Positions 1 through 7,539 of a DNA stretch of 41,630 bases are shown piece after piece. Made by a program: the position numbers and the translations under genes. Numbering within the stretch: position 1 is the first letter of the stretch; each line of letters starts with the position of its first letter. The stretch comes from Anaerozeibacter quisquiliarum (GTDB taxonomy: Bacteria > Bacillota > Clostridia > Christensenellales > Aristaeellaceae): assembly GCA_051162045.1 (NCBI GenBank), contig JBISDI010000034.1, one strand, 5' to 3'. The notes under the pieces were generated by a model. It was not told the origin of the DNA and made no database searches. It saw only the letters and a program-made list of their open reading frames with translations.

Positions 1-62
1 TATCACCTCGCATCGAAGAACATCGATATAATCATTGTATGTATCGTATCGAAGATTGTCAA
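1..62 (-). promoter_or_regulatory. ArsR-type promoter and operator of a gene beyond the left edge
   Basis: Read on the minus strand this shows TTGACA (62-57), a 17-base spacer and TACAAT (39-34). A dyad ATCGA-N6-TCGAT follows at 12-27, then a GAGGTG ribosome binding site (9-4) that runs off the window. It lines up almost base for base with the arsR promoter of this window (4105-4167), with the same order and spacing. A second ArsR-controlled gene, transcribed leftward, should start within a few bases outside the window. The promoter is seen directly; the identity of the gene is inference. Confidence 0.7.
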
Positions 63-104
63 TGTATCCGAGAGATTTTACAAAAATCGCAAGCGTTGTC
101 CATG

Positions 105-134
105 AAAAACGCCGCTTGGAATCTCCAAGCGGCG
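105..134 (-). terminator. Intrinsic terminator of the ArsR redox operon
   Basis: A perfect 11-bp stem (110-120 with 124-134) closes a 3-base loop and is followed on the minus strand by TTTTT (109-105). It lies about 115 bases after the stop of the last gene of the minus-strand operon, and also separates that operon from the next leftward gene. Confidence 0.85.
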
Positions 135-249
135 AATGATTGTATTGTACAGGGAAGCCTTGCAATCGGCCTCGCTGGTGCGTAGGTAATAGCCTATCAG
201 GATCTACGGTCTGGTTGCCTAGATGTCATACGACGTGACATAGTCCGGT

Positions 250-654
250 TTAACTCCTGACCTTCTGTAGCACCTTAATCACTTCATCGGTCTTAAGGAC
301 CTTGCCATAGGAGACGACCTTGCCATCGACCACCAACGCGGGCGTCGTCATGACGCCATAGGCTGCGATCTGAGCAAAATCGGTCACGTGATCGATCGTT
401 GTGTCCATGCCCAGTTGCTCCAGCGCCGCCTTCGTAGCGGCCTCAAGCTGATTGCACTTCGCGCAGCCGCTGCCCAGCACCTTGATGGATGCGCCTTCGC
501 TCTTTGCAGTCTCCGCCTTCGCCATGCTCTGGGCGCTTACATCCCCACAGCAGCAGTTTCCCTTCTTTCCCTGCTCGAGCGCCGGAGTGCAGGCACCTCC
601 ACAATCACAGTTTCCTTGAGCATCATTATTCTTCTTCTTGCCAAACAGTGCCAT
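250..654 (-). CDS. Small CXXC redox protein (thioredoxin-like) with Cys-rich N-terminus
   Basis: The protein has 134 residues. The C-terminal part (about 57-134) matches the small thioredoxin-fold redox-active disulfide family: GSGCAKC puts the CXXC at C64/C67, and the fold carries the usual TTPALVVDG segment with the cis-proline. The first 40 residues are an added tail rich in Cys (C16, C18, C22, C34-C36) that looks able to bind metal. I chose the ATG at 654 because TAAAGGGGAT lies just upstream and because longer reading would run through the ccdA gene. It is last in a six-gene minus-strand operon, 23 bases after ccdA. By family knowledge it would pass electrons from CcdA to a partner. The substrate is unknown, and metal binding by the tail is inference. 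Confidence 0.85.
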   Translation of the reverse strand: MALFGKKKNNDAQGNCDCGGACTPALEQGKKGNCCCGDVSAQSMAKAETAKSEGASIKVLGSGCAKCNQLEAATKAALEQLGMDTTIDHVTDFAQIAAYGVMTTPALVVDGKVVSYGKVLKTDEVIKVLQKVRS

Positions 655-677
655 CTTCAAATCCCCTTTATGCATTA

Positions 678-1367
678 TTAGAAACCAAGATAAAACATAT
701 AAAACCCAATGAGTAGCATCAGAAAACCCATCACAATTTTGAGAACGTTGCTTGCCCGTCCGTACTTCTCGCTGGTCGTTAGCTTCTGCACAAGGCCTAT
801 CGATGTACCTGCAATGATCGCGAGAATGCCATGACCAATGGAGTACATCAACAATAGCAGTATACCCCATAGGATGCTTCCCTTGCCTGCGACGATCGTG
901 AGCAGCGCGATCAGTACTGGCGTTGAACAAGGCGAGGAGAACACGCCGCCCAGGATTCCTGCTATGAACGCGCCTGCATACCCGCGCTTTTTGTTCTTCG
1001 CGAGCAGGTAGCTGGACGGGATGATCTCGAAAATCTCCCAAGTCTGAAGCGCCATCAAGACCATCAGCACACCCAACACGATGTACCACCAGGACGCCGA
1101 GGCACCGATGAGCCGCCCGGCGAGCGACGCAATCACGCCCAGCACGGTAAACGTCATGGCCGAACCCAAGGCGAAGGCGAGGGACAACCCAAGCGCGCGT
1201 TTCGCGTTCCCTTGTCCGGCTCCGCCCACGTATCCGACGATCAAGGGAATGCTGGACAGCGAGCAAGGTGTGAAAGATGTCAGCGCGCCTGCGACCACGG
1301 CGAGAAGCGGCGCGAGATAGCCGCTCTGCTCGATCATGTTGGCCAGTCCGTCCAGCAGGGCCGTCAT
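678..1367 (-). CDS. ccdA: CcdA-type thiol-disulfide transmembrane electron carrier
   Basis: This is a 229-residue integral membrane protein of about six helices, the usual size for CcdA of the DsbD superfamily. The two conserved cysteines lie in TPCSLSSIP (C35) and SSPCSTP (C147); they form the membrane disulfide relay. CcdA moves reducing equivalents from cytoplasmic thioredoxin to extracytoplasmic thiol proteins. Its start overlaps the stop of the upstream membrane thioredoxin by ATGA, so the two are translationally coupled. A small CXXC protein follows. This pairing argues that CcdA here serves the ArsR-controlled operon rather than cytochrome c maturation, of which there is no sign nearby. 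Confidence 0.9.
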   Translation of the reverse strand: MTALLDGLANMIEQSGYLAPLLAVVAGALTSFTPCSLSSIPLIVGYVGGAGQGNAKRALGLSLAFALGSAMTFTVLGVIASLAGRLIGASASWWYIVLGVLMVLMALQTWEIFEIIPSSYLLAKNKKRGYAGAFIAGILGGVFSSPCSTPVLIALLTIVAGKGSILWGILLLLMYSIGHGILAIIAGTSIGLVQKLTTSEKYGRASNVLKIVMGFLMLLIGFYMFYLGF

Positions 1368-1927
1368 TCTAGCACCCCCATATCCGTGAGGACTCTGCGC
1401 ATATGTGCTTCCGTCAGTCCACCCTGATGCGTGGTGAATACGTGCTCACCGGTTTCCTTGCTGGAGTACATGGTGAACTCAATTCCGGAGTCTTGCATCG
1501 AATCACTCGGCACATACGGCGTACCGTCAGCGTTAATGAATACCTGCGTTGGGATGACCTGGACCGGGAAACCGTTGGCTGCATCCGCGTGTTTCCATAC
1601 GTCAACGAACTTGACGATGGCTTTACCGCGCATCTCGGCATTCATGGTTTTCAGGACCGGCGCCATCTCTTGACAGGGAATGCAGGAATCCGAACCAAAG
1701 TCAACGATAAGGGGTAGTCCGTAGGCAGTAAGCGTCTCTGTGTCGATCGACTCCGCTTCCAGCGCGAAGTTCGGGTCGTCCTCTGCCTGGGCATTATCCG
1801 TCATATTGCTCTTAAGCTCGGCTGGGCCATTCACGACTGTAGCTGCGTTTTTTACGAACCAGACACCAGCGACAACGAGAACGATGAGTGCCGGGACAAC
1901 GATTCGGATTACCTTCTTCGTATCCAT
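1364..1927 (-). CDS. Membrane-anchored thioredoxin-fold protein
   Basis: The protein has 187 residues. Residues 7-24 form a single hydrophobic N-terminal anchor, followed by a linker and a thioredoxin domain with active site SDSCIPC (C82/C85) and a cis-proline region (VIPTQVFINADG). It should face outside and be reduced by the CcdA encoded next. The ATG at 1927 is preferred to upstream in-frame starts: it overlaps the TGA of the ferredoxin gene by one base, and the residues before it belong to another frame of that gene. The CXXC dipeptide is Ile-Pro rather than the Gly-Pro of general thioredoxin, which suggests a special partner. The target is unknown; the neighbouring DUF2703 protein or an exported metalloid compound are possibilities. 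Confidence 0.85.
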   Translation of the reverse strand: MDTKKVIRIVVPALIVLVVAGVWFVKNAATVVNGPAELKSNMTDNAQAEDDPNFALEAESIDTETLTAYGLPLIVDFGSDSCIPCQEMAPVLKTMNAEMRGKAIVKFVDVWKHADAANGFPVQVIPTQVFINADGTPYVPSDSMQDSGIEFTMYSSKETGEHVFTTHQGGLTEAHMRRVLTDMGVLE

Positions 1928-2703
1928 CAGCAGCAGTTCCCTCCGCACGAGCATGATTTGTGGCTTTTCCCTTCGTAGAACGTCTTCAGGTTCTCCGGTA
2001 GTTGGTAATCCCCGCACGCGCACCCGCCCTCGGATTCGCCAAACGCGATGCGTAGGATGGCTTCTGCGAGCATCTCCTTGGGCGGCACCTCGAAGGATTG
2101 GCCTTCGTACTCAAATACGCGGCAGTCAACGTCCGCGCCGCTGATTTCGCTGCAACACCCACAGCTGTTCTCCTGAACCGGTCCTCCGATGTCAACGCCG
2201 TTCACGCGGATCGTCGGGGAAGAGAAGAATTTATACTGGTTCGCTATATCCGCCGTCGCCATCTCAACTTTGTTGTACTCGACGTCGAATCCGGCGAGTT
2301 CCAAAGCGGGCGTCAGCACCATCATGACTTCATCGAGTTCATGATCCGTCCCAACACAGCGGTCGCAGGTGTTCAAATCAAGATACAGGTATTCCACGGC
2401 AACCTTCTTCTCGACTGTCTCGCCACATTCGCCGCCACATCCGCATGTGGTAAGCTCGTCTTCCTCAGCTTTCGTGTTGCCTTTCGGAGGCGTCCAGCCC
2501 GTGTTGTCGCCTACGTAGGTAATCGCGCCGACCGGGCAGCGGTTACCGCAGCCGTGGCAGTGATCGACGCATTCGTCCGGGTTTTTCACCACAGGCGTTG
2601 GTGCTTTTGCCTTGTCGTAGACGCCGTGCGGGCACATCGCGACGCAATTTCCACACTCTAGACAGGTCACATAGTCGACTACGGGGTACCATGCCTTAGC
2701 CAT
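1927..2703 (-). CDS. Ferredoxin-DUF2703 fusion with Cys-rich tail
   Basis: The protein has 258 residues in three parts. Residues 1-65 carry a ferredoxin-like 4Fe-4S region, with C14-x2-C17-x2-C20-x3-C24 and a second set C45, C49, C52, C56. A CGCGGEC linker (about 87-93) follows. Residues 100-225 resemble DUF2703, with a TCDRC pair (C113/C116) and a CGCC motif (181-184). The end is again Cys-rich, with CAC near 229 and SCSCGGNCC as the last nine residues. DUF2703 proteins occur beside ArsR and thioredoxin genes, but their reaction is not established to my knowledge. The cluster suggests electron transfer to a thiol or metalloid substrate. The start ATG at 2703 follows an AGGAGGC-like site. Confidence 0.8.
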   Translation of the reverse strand: MAKAWYPVVDYVTCLECGNCVAMCPHGVYDKAKAPTPVVKNPDECVDHCHGCGNRCPVGAITYVGDNTGWTPPKGNTKAEEDELTTCGCGGECGETVEKKVAVEYLYLDLNTCDRCVGTDHELDEVMMVLTPALELAGFDVEYNKVEMATADIANQYKFFSSPTIRVNGVDIGGPVQENSCGCCSEISGADVDCRVFEYEGQSFEVPPKEMLAEAILRIAFGESEGGCACGDYQLPENLKTFYEGKSHKSCSCGGNCC

Positions 2704-2715
2704 AGAGAATGCCTC

Positions 2716-3729
2716 CTATAGAATGAATCCCTGTGCCAAGTTGAAGAAATATCCGACAATGATGATTCCGACGGTGCAAATCGCAATGAACAGCCCCAGC
2801 AGCTTTGGCTTTACAGCCTTGCGGAGCATGATCATGGACGGCAGCGAGAGCGTTGTAACCGCCATCATGAACGATAGGATCGAACCCAACAGCGCCCCCT
2901 TGCCAAGAAGCGCTTCCGCGATCGGGATGGTTCCGAAAATATCGCCATACATCGGGACGCCGATCACCGTCGCCAGTATCACGCCAAACGGATTATTGCT
3001 GCCAAGTACATTGGCCACCCATTCCTCCGGAATCCAGTTATGAATCAGCGCGCCAATACCCACGCCGAGGAGGATGTACGGGAACACTTTTTTGAATGTG
3101 GCGAGCGTCTGTTCCTTCGCATACGTTAGCCGGTCGCGCTTTGTAAGATCTGGCGATTCGATATCTACGCTGCCCGCCGAAAGAATAAAGCTTTCTACGT
3201 ACTTTTCCATATGGAGTTTTTCGATGAATGTGCCACCGATCACCGCAATGACCAGACCAAGCACCACGTAGAGAATTGCGACCTTGGTACCAAAGATGCT
3301 CATCAAGAGCACGAGTGATCCCAGATCTACCATTGGTGAGGAAATCAGAAATGAAAACGTGACGCCCAGCGGCAGGCCCGCCGAGGTGAAGCCGATGAAC
3401 AGTGGAATAGACGAACAGGAGCAGAACGGCGTCACCGTTCCGAGCAGCGCCGCGATGCAGTTTGCCCAGATTCCGTGGAACCTGCCGAGGATTTTTTTGC
3501 TCCGTTCAGGCGGGAAATAGCTCTGAATGTAGCTGATCAGGTAGATCAGGACGCACAATAAGACCACAATCTTGATCACATCGTAGAGGAAAAACTGTAT
3601 GCTCCCTACCCAGCGGTTGGTTGGGTCGAGCCTTAAAGCGGATAAGCCGGAACCCAGGACATCATTCAGCCACCTCATGCCGAGGATTTGATTCTGAAAA
3701 AAATCCCAGGCAGTTTTCATAACTTGCAC
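2716..3729 (-). CDS. YraQ/ArsP-type permease (DUF318 family)
   Basis: The protein has 337 residues and about eight to ten membrane helices, typical of the permease family that includes ArsP/YraQ. The signature TVTPFCSCSSIPLFIG is present (C103, C105), and a second family-type loop GVPMYGDIFGTIPIAEALL lies in the second half. ArsP proteins export organic trivalent arsenicals through such cysteines; other members are uncharacterised. The likely start is the GTG at 3729, which has GAGGT nine bases upstream; the ATG at 3720 is too far from it. The gene sits between arsR and the ferredoxin-DUF2703 gene. Substrate by inference: a metalloid or sulfur compound. Confidence 0.85.
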   Translation of the reverse strand: MQVMKTAWDFFQNQILGMRWLNDVLGSGLSALRLDPTNRWVGSIQFFLYDVIKIVVLLCVLIYLISYIQSYFPPERSKKILGRFHGIWANCIAALLGTVTPFCSCSSIPLFIGFTSAGLPLGVTFSFLISSPMVDLGSLVLLMSIFGTKVAILYVVLGLVIAVIGGTFIEKLHMEKYVESFILSAGSVDIESPDLTKRDRLTYAKEQTLATFKKVFPYILLGVGIGALIHNWIPEEWVANVLGSNNPFGVILATVIGVPMYGDIFGTIPIAEALLGKGALLGSILSFMMAVTTLSLPSMIMLRKAVKPKLLGLFIAICTVGIIIVGYFFNLAQGFIL

Positions 3730-3776
3730 TTTGCCAATACCTCACTTTCGATAACGATCCCCAAGGCCCCAGATAC

Positions 3777-4103
3777 TTATTGCGGGGAATTACTTGCGCA
3801 GCAGGCCACGCGTTTTGCAGTCGGTTCAGACACGGTGAGTTCTTTCAGCAGTTCCACTGCCTCGAGACTACCCTTCTCACTGATGCTGTAATGCGTCCAT
3901 TTTCCTTCCTGACGCCCCTCCACGATACCCGCCTCGCACAAAATCTTCATGTGATAGCTGAGCGAGGACTGAGGCATATCCATTTCCTCGATCAACACGC
4001 AAGTACACTTCTCGCCTCCCCTCAAAAGATCCAGGATGCGTAGTCGTCTTTCATCACAAAACGCTTTGAAAACCATTGCGTTTTTTGCATATGTCTCTTT
4101 CAT
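3777..4103 (-). CDS. arsR: ArsR/SmtB-family metalloregulatory repressor
   Basis: The protein has 108 residues with a winged helix-turn-helix: DERRLRILDLL, then the recognition region QSSLSYHMKILCEAGIV. The metal site of the family (ELCVCDL) appears as EKCTCVLIEE with C33 and C35, and a further CC pair (C101/C102) stands near the C-terminus. By family knowledge, binding of As(III), Sb(III) or another thiophilic ion releases the repressor from its operator. It is the first gene of the minus-strand operon, preceded by GAGGTGA and by a promoter whose start point is covered by a CATATC-N10-GATATG dyad, as expected for autoregulation. Confidence 0.92.
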   Translation of the reverse strand: MKETYAKNAMVFKAFCDERRLRILDLLRGGEKCTCVLIEEMDMPQSSLSYHMKILCEAGIVEGRQEGKWTHYSISEKGSLEAVELLKELTVSEPTAKRVACCASNSPQ

Positions 4104-4113
4104 AGCATCACCT

Positions 4114-4167
4114 CATATCAAGAATACTGGATATGATCATAATATGCGCCAAATCCAATTTTGTCAA
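4114..4167 (-). promoter_or_regulatory. arsR promoter and operator
   Basis: On the minus strand TTGACA (4167-4162) is followed by a 17-base spacer and TATTAT (4144-4139). A dyad CATATC-N10-GATATG (4114-4135) covers the predicted transcription start, the usual place for an ArsR operator. The ribosome binding site GAGGTGA of arsR begins next to it. Confidence 0.8.
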
Positions 4168-4213
4168 TGTGAATCAGAAAATTAACACAACGGGTGGCGA
4201 GAACGGAACACTC

Positions 4214-4256
4214 TATATAAAAGCGGTCACATTACCTGATTCTGGTAATGTGGCCG
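4214..4256 (-). terminator. Hairpin terminator, mainly minus strand
   Basis: A 13-base arm pair (4224-4236 with 4244-4256, one wobble or mismatch) encloses a 7-base loop. On the minus strand it is followed by CTTTTATATA. It ends the recombinase remnant, 18 bases past its stop. On the plus strand only GTTTG follows, so two-way function is less likely. Confidence 0.65.
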
Positions 4257-4273
4257 TTTGCTATTGCGTTCAA

Positions 4274-4625
4274 TTATGCTTCGATTTCCGCACCATCTTT
4301 AAAGATAAACCGCAGCTTCTCATCATGTGTCACCCGTACCTGATCCACCGTGCCGTACCATAGTACCTCGTCGAATTCGGTGATCAGTGCTTGCCTTTTC
4401 AGCGTTTCTAGGTAGGTCTGTAGGAGCCCGCGCTTTGCGATGAGCGCCTCGCGTTGCTCACTGACCTCGCTGATCCGGCCCCTGGCGGCCTCGAACCGTG
4501 CGGCATATTTCATTATACTGCCGCTGGTATTCGGCCTGCTCCAGTGCGGAGTGGGCATTGGCGCGGATGTGTCGCTGCATGAGGCCGGTCACGACCTCCA
4601 GCTTGGCCTGCAATGATTCTGACCT
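4274..4625 (-). pseudogene. C-terminal remnant of a large serine recombinase, frameshifted
   Basis: The last 60 or so codons read LITEFDEVLWYGTVDQV and FIFKDGAEIEA, matching the end of large serine recombinases (after the zinc ribbon and coiled coil) from mobile elements of Bacillota. Upstream, the matching sequence (SESLQAKLEVV ... ALEQAEYQRQYNE) continues in another frame, with the shift near 4500-4515. Nothing of the catalytic N-terminal domain remains, since an IS3 remnant starts at about 4639. No product is expected. It marks a past integrated element. Confidence 0.75.
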
Positions 4626-4688
4626 GGCCCCGGTCGAATGGACAACTCCAGAGTGTGGTAGAATAAGACACGCGGAGGAGATGTACCT

Positions 4689-4977
4689 ATGGGCAGGAAA
4701 AGCGAGTACAGCCGGGAGGAGAAGATCGCCGCGGTGCGGCTCGACGGATGGAGGCCGGACGGTACTGAGCGTGGCGAACGAGTACGGGGTTCACGAGAAC
4801 ACGATCATGAAGTGGAAACGCCAGTACAAGACGAACCCGGACTTGGCGTTCAGCGGGCAGAACGGGGAAACGCCGCCAGACGAGACGGAGCGGCTGAAGC
4901 GGCGAATCCGGGAGCTTGAGAACGAGGTAGCGTTTCCAAAAAAAGTGTCGGCGTACTTTGCGAAGCACCCGCAGTAA
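4689..4977 (+). pseudogene. IS3 orfA transposase helper, frameshifted
   Basis: It begins MGRKSEYSREEKIAAVR after a GGAGGAG ribosome binding site. After about 4740 the family sequence (GGRTVLSVANEYGVHENTI, then MKWKRQYKT) continues in the next frame, so a small insertion or deletion has broken it. The second half holds the helix-turn-helix and the leucine-zipper-like tail ERLKRRIRELENEV of IS3 OrfA. It ends at TAA 4975-4977, just after the A7G slippery site. Confidence 0.75.
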
Positions 4978-4985
4978 AGTACGCG

Positions 4986-5250
4986 GTGATCCGGGAACAT
5001 GCGGGGAAATTGCGCCTGAGCCAGGCGTGCCGAGCCCTGAACGTACGCCGTCAGGGGTATTACGAGTGGGCAGCGCGTGAACGGGAGCGGCCCGTTCGGT
5101 TCCGCCAGGACGAGGTGCTGACGGCGAAGATCAAGAACATCTTCTACGAGAGCAAGCGCCGTTATGGCGCGAGGAAGATCCGGCGGTTGCTCCGGCGGGA
5201 GGGCTGGACAGTCGGCCGCAAGCGCGTCCGCCGGTTGATGCTCGAATACT
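4986..5250 (+). pseudogene. IS3 orfB transposase, N-terminal fragment
   Basis: About 88 codons match the start of IS3 OrfB: REHAGKLRLSQACRALNV, then GYYEWAARERE and the region YESKRRYGARKIRRLLRREG before the integrase core. It is in the minus-one frame relative to orfA, as expected for frameshift translation of an OrfAB fusion. The whole DDE domain is absent, so it cannot transpose. Confidence 0.75.
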
Positions 5251-5361
5251 TGCAGGGTGTACCATCAAGCCATCGAGGTGGGCGTGCTGACCCACCGCTG
5301 AAATTCGCGGGTTTTTCCGGCGCAAAAATTCGCATACTTCCTGAAAAGGAGGCAATGCGCA

Positions 5362-5748
5362 TTGTGCATCAAGCAATCTGTTTCGCTGTTTTCCGTAGGC
5401 GCGCTGGGCTACATGGGCATCGAGGTACTCGCGCGCGGCCACAGCCACTGGACGATGGGCCTGACCGGAGGGCTGTGCCTGCTGGGCATGGTGAACATCC
5501 ACCGCCGCGCCGCTCATTGGCCGCTGCTGGCTCGCTGCGCCGCTGGTGCCGGGCTGGTCACGGCTGCCGAGTTGGCGGTCGGGCTAACCGTCAACCGGCT
5601 CCTAAAGTGGAACGTGTGGGATTATTCGGACCGCTGGCTCAATCTGTGGGGCCAAATCTGCCCGCGCTTTACGATGTATTGGTTCTTGCTCAATGTGCCG
5701 GTAGCGCTGATTTACGATCGGAGCGGGGGCCGCTCCGCCACTTCGTAG
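5362..5748 (+). CDS. Small membrane protein, CmpB-like (putative ABC-transporter type IV family), phage-associated
   Basis: The protein has 128 residues with four predicted membrane segments. The motif VWDYSDRWLNLWGQICPRF followed by a hydrophobic segment is characteristic of the family named putative ABC-transporter type IV (CmpB-like). Such short members occur in Bacillota prophages near lysis genes, and here an endolysin lies close by on the other strand. The start is TTG at 5362, ten bases after AGGAGG. An ATG at 5355 is in another frame. The function is not known; a holin-like role would be a guess. Confidence 0.6.
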   Translation: MCIKQSVSLFSVGALGYMGIEVLARGHSHWTMGLTGGLCLLGMVNIHRRAAHWPLLARCAAGAGLVTAAELAVGLTVNRLLKWNVWDYSDRWLNLWGQICPRFTMYWFLLNVPVALIYDRSGGRSATS

Positions 5749-5828
5749 CCCCACCTCACCCCATCCCAGCAATCAGCTGTATATGCGCTTACCAGGTATA
5801 GGGGAACAAAAAGCAATCCCAGTACAGT

Positions 5829-5851
5829 AAAAAGCCTGGCCAGTGGCCAGG
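5829..5851 (-). terminator. Hairpin terminator, minus strand
   Basis: An 8-bp palindromic stem (5835-5842 with 5844-5851) is followed on the minus strand by CTTTTT. It lies about 180 bases after the endolysin stop and is its most likely terminator. Confidence 0.6.
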
Positions 5852-5930
5852 TTGCCATTGGCTAAGGTTTTTACTTCTTTTCTACGGACTTTGAATGATG
5901 AAAAACAGCATTAATAAGAACCTATGGATA

Positions 5931-5967
5931 AAGAAGCTACAGGTGCAAAGCTAACCCGTAGCTTCTT
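5931..5967. repeat. Inverted repeat downstream of the endolysin
   Basis: A perfect 10-base inverted repeat (AAGAAGCTAC at 5931-5940, its complement at 5958-5967) has a 17-base loop. It lies 60 bases after the endolysin stop. On the minus strand the second arm runs into TTCTTTATCC, so it could be a weak terminator in front of the stronger one at 5829-5851. Confidence 0.5.
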
Positions 5968-6028
5968 AACCTCACACCATCAGGTGCGGATTGCCGCCTC
6001 GATAGGGGGCACACATGAACCTTCTGGT

Positions 6029-7042
6029 TTAGTCTGCTGTCGCAGTGATGAGCTCAGGGCTGGTCGCCTCAATGAGCTTCGCGCGCGTCTTTGGGCCGAC
6101 GATTCCATCCCATTCCTTTTGCTCCGTCGGAAACACAAGGGTCTGGAAGCGCACCACAGCGGCTTGCGTATCCTTCCCAAAGTCACCATCGATTCCGTAG
6201 GCGCCGCAAGAAATGCCAGCATCGGTTAATTCCCATTGAACCCACTTGACGCCCTTGCCCTTAGCGCCGCGCGCAAGGTTCTTTGTCGGCATGAGATACG
6301 GATTTACGTTCTCCTCGACGTCCGCTTCCGCGGCTTTTTTCATGAGTGCGTTCCAAGTGGCCTGGTCGCAGACGCCGGTTTCAGGCAAGCCCGCATCCTT
6401 CTGGAACGAGAGGAGCGCTTCCTCGGTTTCCGAGCCGAAGTCGCCGTCCGCGCCATATATGGGGAGCGGGTAGCTGGCTTCGATCAGGTATTGCTGCATC
6501 TTCACGACGAATACACCGCTTGCGCCGACGGAGAGAGTGGGATAACCTTCGGTGGGAATCCAGCGAATTGCCATAAAATAGCGCTTCTCCGGCGTGGCGC
6601 GAGATGCGCAATAGCTCTTCATTCCCGTCTCCCGAGGTCCCTTTCCGCTACCGTGACCATATAAGGTATCGTTTCCCACGTACATCTCGACGTGACCCAC
6701 ATCCATAATGTGGTACTTGTTTCCCTTGAAGTAGAGAAGGTCGCCGGGCATGAGGTGCGACTCGTCCGGCTGGTAACCTTCCGTCGCGTCTACGATGAGC
6801 CCGTTCGTGCGGTTGAGGAGCTGATGGTGCGTGTTAGAGCCAATATTGATGTCTGCCGCAGCCTGAATAGCGGCGCGACATGCGCTGGAGCAGTCCGAAT
6901 ATCCCTTCTCCGTCGTGTTCCCGGCTTGATTATGAGGCTTTCCGAAGAAATACTTTCGGTCACTCGTATTGGTATACGTGTTCAAGCCCTTTCGGCTCTT
7001 CATATAGTGAACCGAGAGTGCTCTTATTTCCTCTAGATTCAT
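6029..7042 (-). CDS. Phage-type endolysin: NlpC/P60-like peptidase with two PG_binding_1 domains
   Basis: The protein has 337 residues. Residues about 1-160 form a cysteine peptidase domain of NlpC/P60 or CHAP type, with nucleophile C51 in GYSDCSSACR, H117 in DVGHVEMYVG and a polar third position near H130. Two peptidoglycan-binding repeats follow (about 172-238 and 258-326), each with the family pattern YGxDGDFGxxTxxAxxxFQ. No signal peptide is present, as in phage lysins that leave the cell through a holin. The ATG at 7042 has GGAAAGGAC upstream. It is intact although the phage around it is not, so it may be retained for host use or be a recent relic. Confidence 0.85.
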   Translation of the reverse strand: MNLEEIRALSVHYMKSRKGLNTYTNTSDRKYFFGKPHNQAGNTTEKGYSDCSSACRAAIQAAADINIGSNTHHQLLNRTNGLIVDATEGYQPDESHLMPGDLLYFKGNKYHIMDVGHVEMYVGNDTLYGHGSGKGPRETGMKSYCASRATPEKRYFMAIRWIPTEGYPTLSVGASGVFVVKMQQYLIEASYPLPIYGADGDFGSETEEALLSFQKDAGLPETGVCDQATWNALMKKAAEADVEENVNPYLMPTKNLARGAKGKGVKWVQWELTDAGISCGAYGIDGDFGKDTQAAVVRFQTLVFPTEQKEWDGIVGPKTRAKLIEATSPELITATAD

Positions 7043-7445
7043 AGAATCCGTCCTTTCCGATTATGAGCGGTATAGTGCAGAGCACCGCCCGCGGACGATT
7101 TGCGGGATTTCACCGCACCACATACTATGCCGTTTACCTATATATAGGTTCCAATGACGATCCCAATGGTACCAATCGCCGCGACACTACGGGGGAATGG
7201 CGGCAATCGCGGGTGGGTGCATCAGTACACGATTACACGAGAGCCTTTGGAGATCGTGTAATTTTTGAGTTCTCCGAGGCGCATTTTTCAGCCGACCACT
7301 AGCCCCGATATACCGCGTGCGCGCCCGCCCGTGTATTCCTGCAAAATGAGCGCCGAAAGGCCGGTATTCACAGAAAATTTGCAGGCATACAAAAAAGCCC
7401 GCCGCAACCGGCGAGCTTATTTGCACCAACTAATGTCGGTATTGA
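7043..7445. other. Gene-free spacer between endolysin and tRNA-Arg
   Basis: About 400 bases without a supported gene. It contains a 14-base perfect palindrome ACCTATATATAGGT (7136-7149) upstream of the endolysin, a possible regulator site, and the tRNA terminator (7391-7416). The open frames here show no family features. Confidence 0.6.
7391..7416 (-). terminator. Terminator of tRNA-Arg
   Basis: Stem 7397-7404 with 7409-7416 (8 bp, one G-T pair) and loop CAAC, followed on the minus strand by TTTTTT (7396-7391). It lies about 30 bases after the 3' end of the tRNA. Confidence 0.85.
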
Positions 7446-7522
7446 TGGCGTTCCCGGCGAGATTCGAACTCACGGCCTGTCGCTTAGGAGGCGACCGCTC
7501 TATCCTGCTGAGCTACGGGAAC
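7446..7522 (-). tRNA. tRNA-Arg (anticodon CCU), CCA encoded
   Basis: On the minus strand the gene runs from GTTCCCG to CGGGAAC, which pair as a 7-bp acceptor stem, followed by discriminator G and an encoded CCA (7448-7446). The D arm (AGCTCAGC...GAGC), an anticodon stem TCGC/GCGA with loop CTCCTAA (anticodon CCT), and a T arm containing GTTCGAATC are all in place. It decodes AGG. It stands at the edge of a decayed prophage/IS region, and arginine tRNAs are common integration sites. Confidence 0.95.
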
Positions 7523-7539
7523 ATATGGAATTTTGAGTC

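Larger units (their letters stand above)
4639..5250 (+). mobile_element. IS3-family insertion sequence, truncated
   Basis: The left part of an IS3-family element: a TGGACAA-type terminus near 4639, a frameshifted orfA, a run of seven A followed by G (4938-4945) placed as the programmed minus-one frameshift signal, and the first third of orfB. The DDE catalytic core and the right end are missing. Homology stops near 5250, where a short phage-like C-terminal reading (VYHQAIEVGVLTHR then stop, ending near 5293) begins. This suggests insertion into the recombinase or phage region and later deletion. Confidence 0.75.

Noticed and set aside
5131..5517. Minus-strand open frame across the IS3 remnant and membrane protein
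   Set aside because: It opposes recognised IS3 and membrane-protein sequence and shows no domain of its own.
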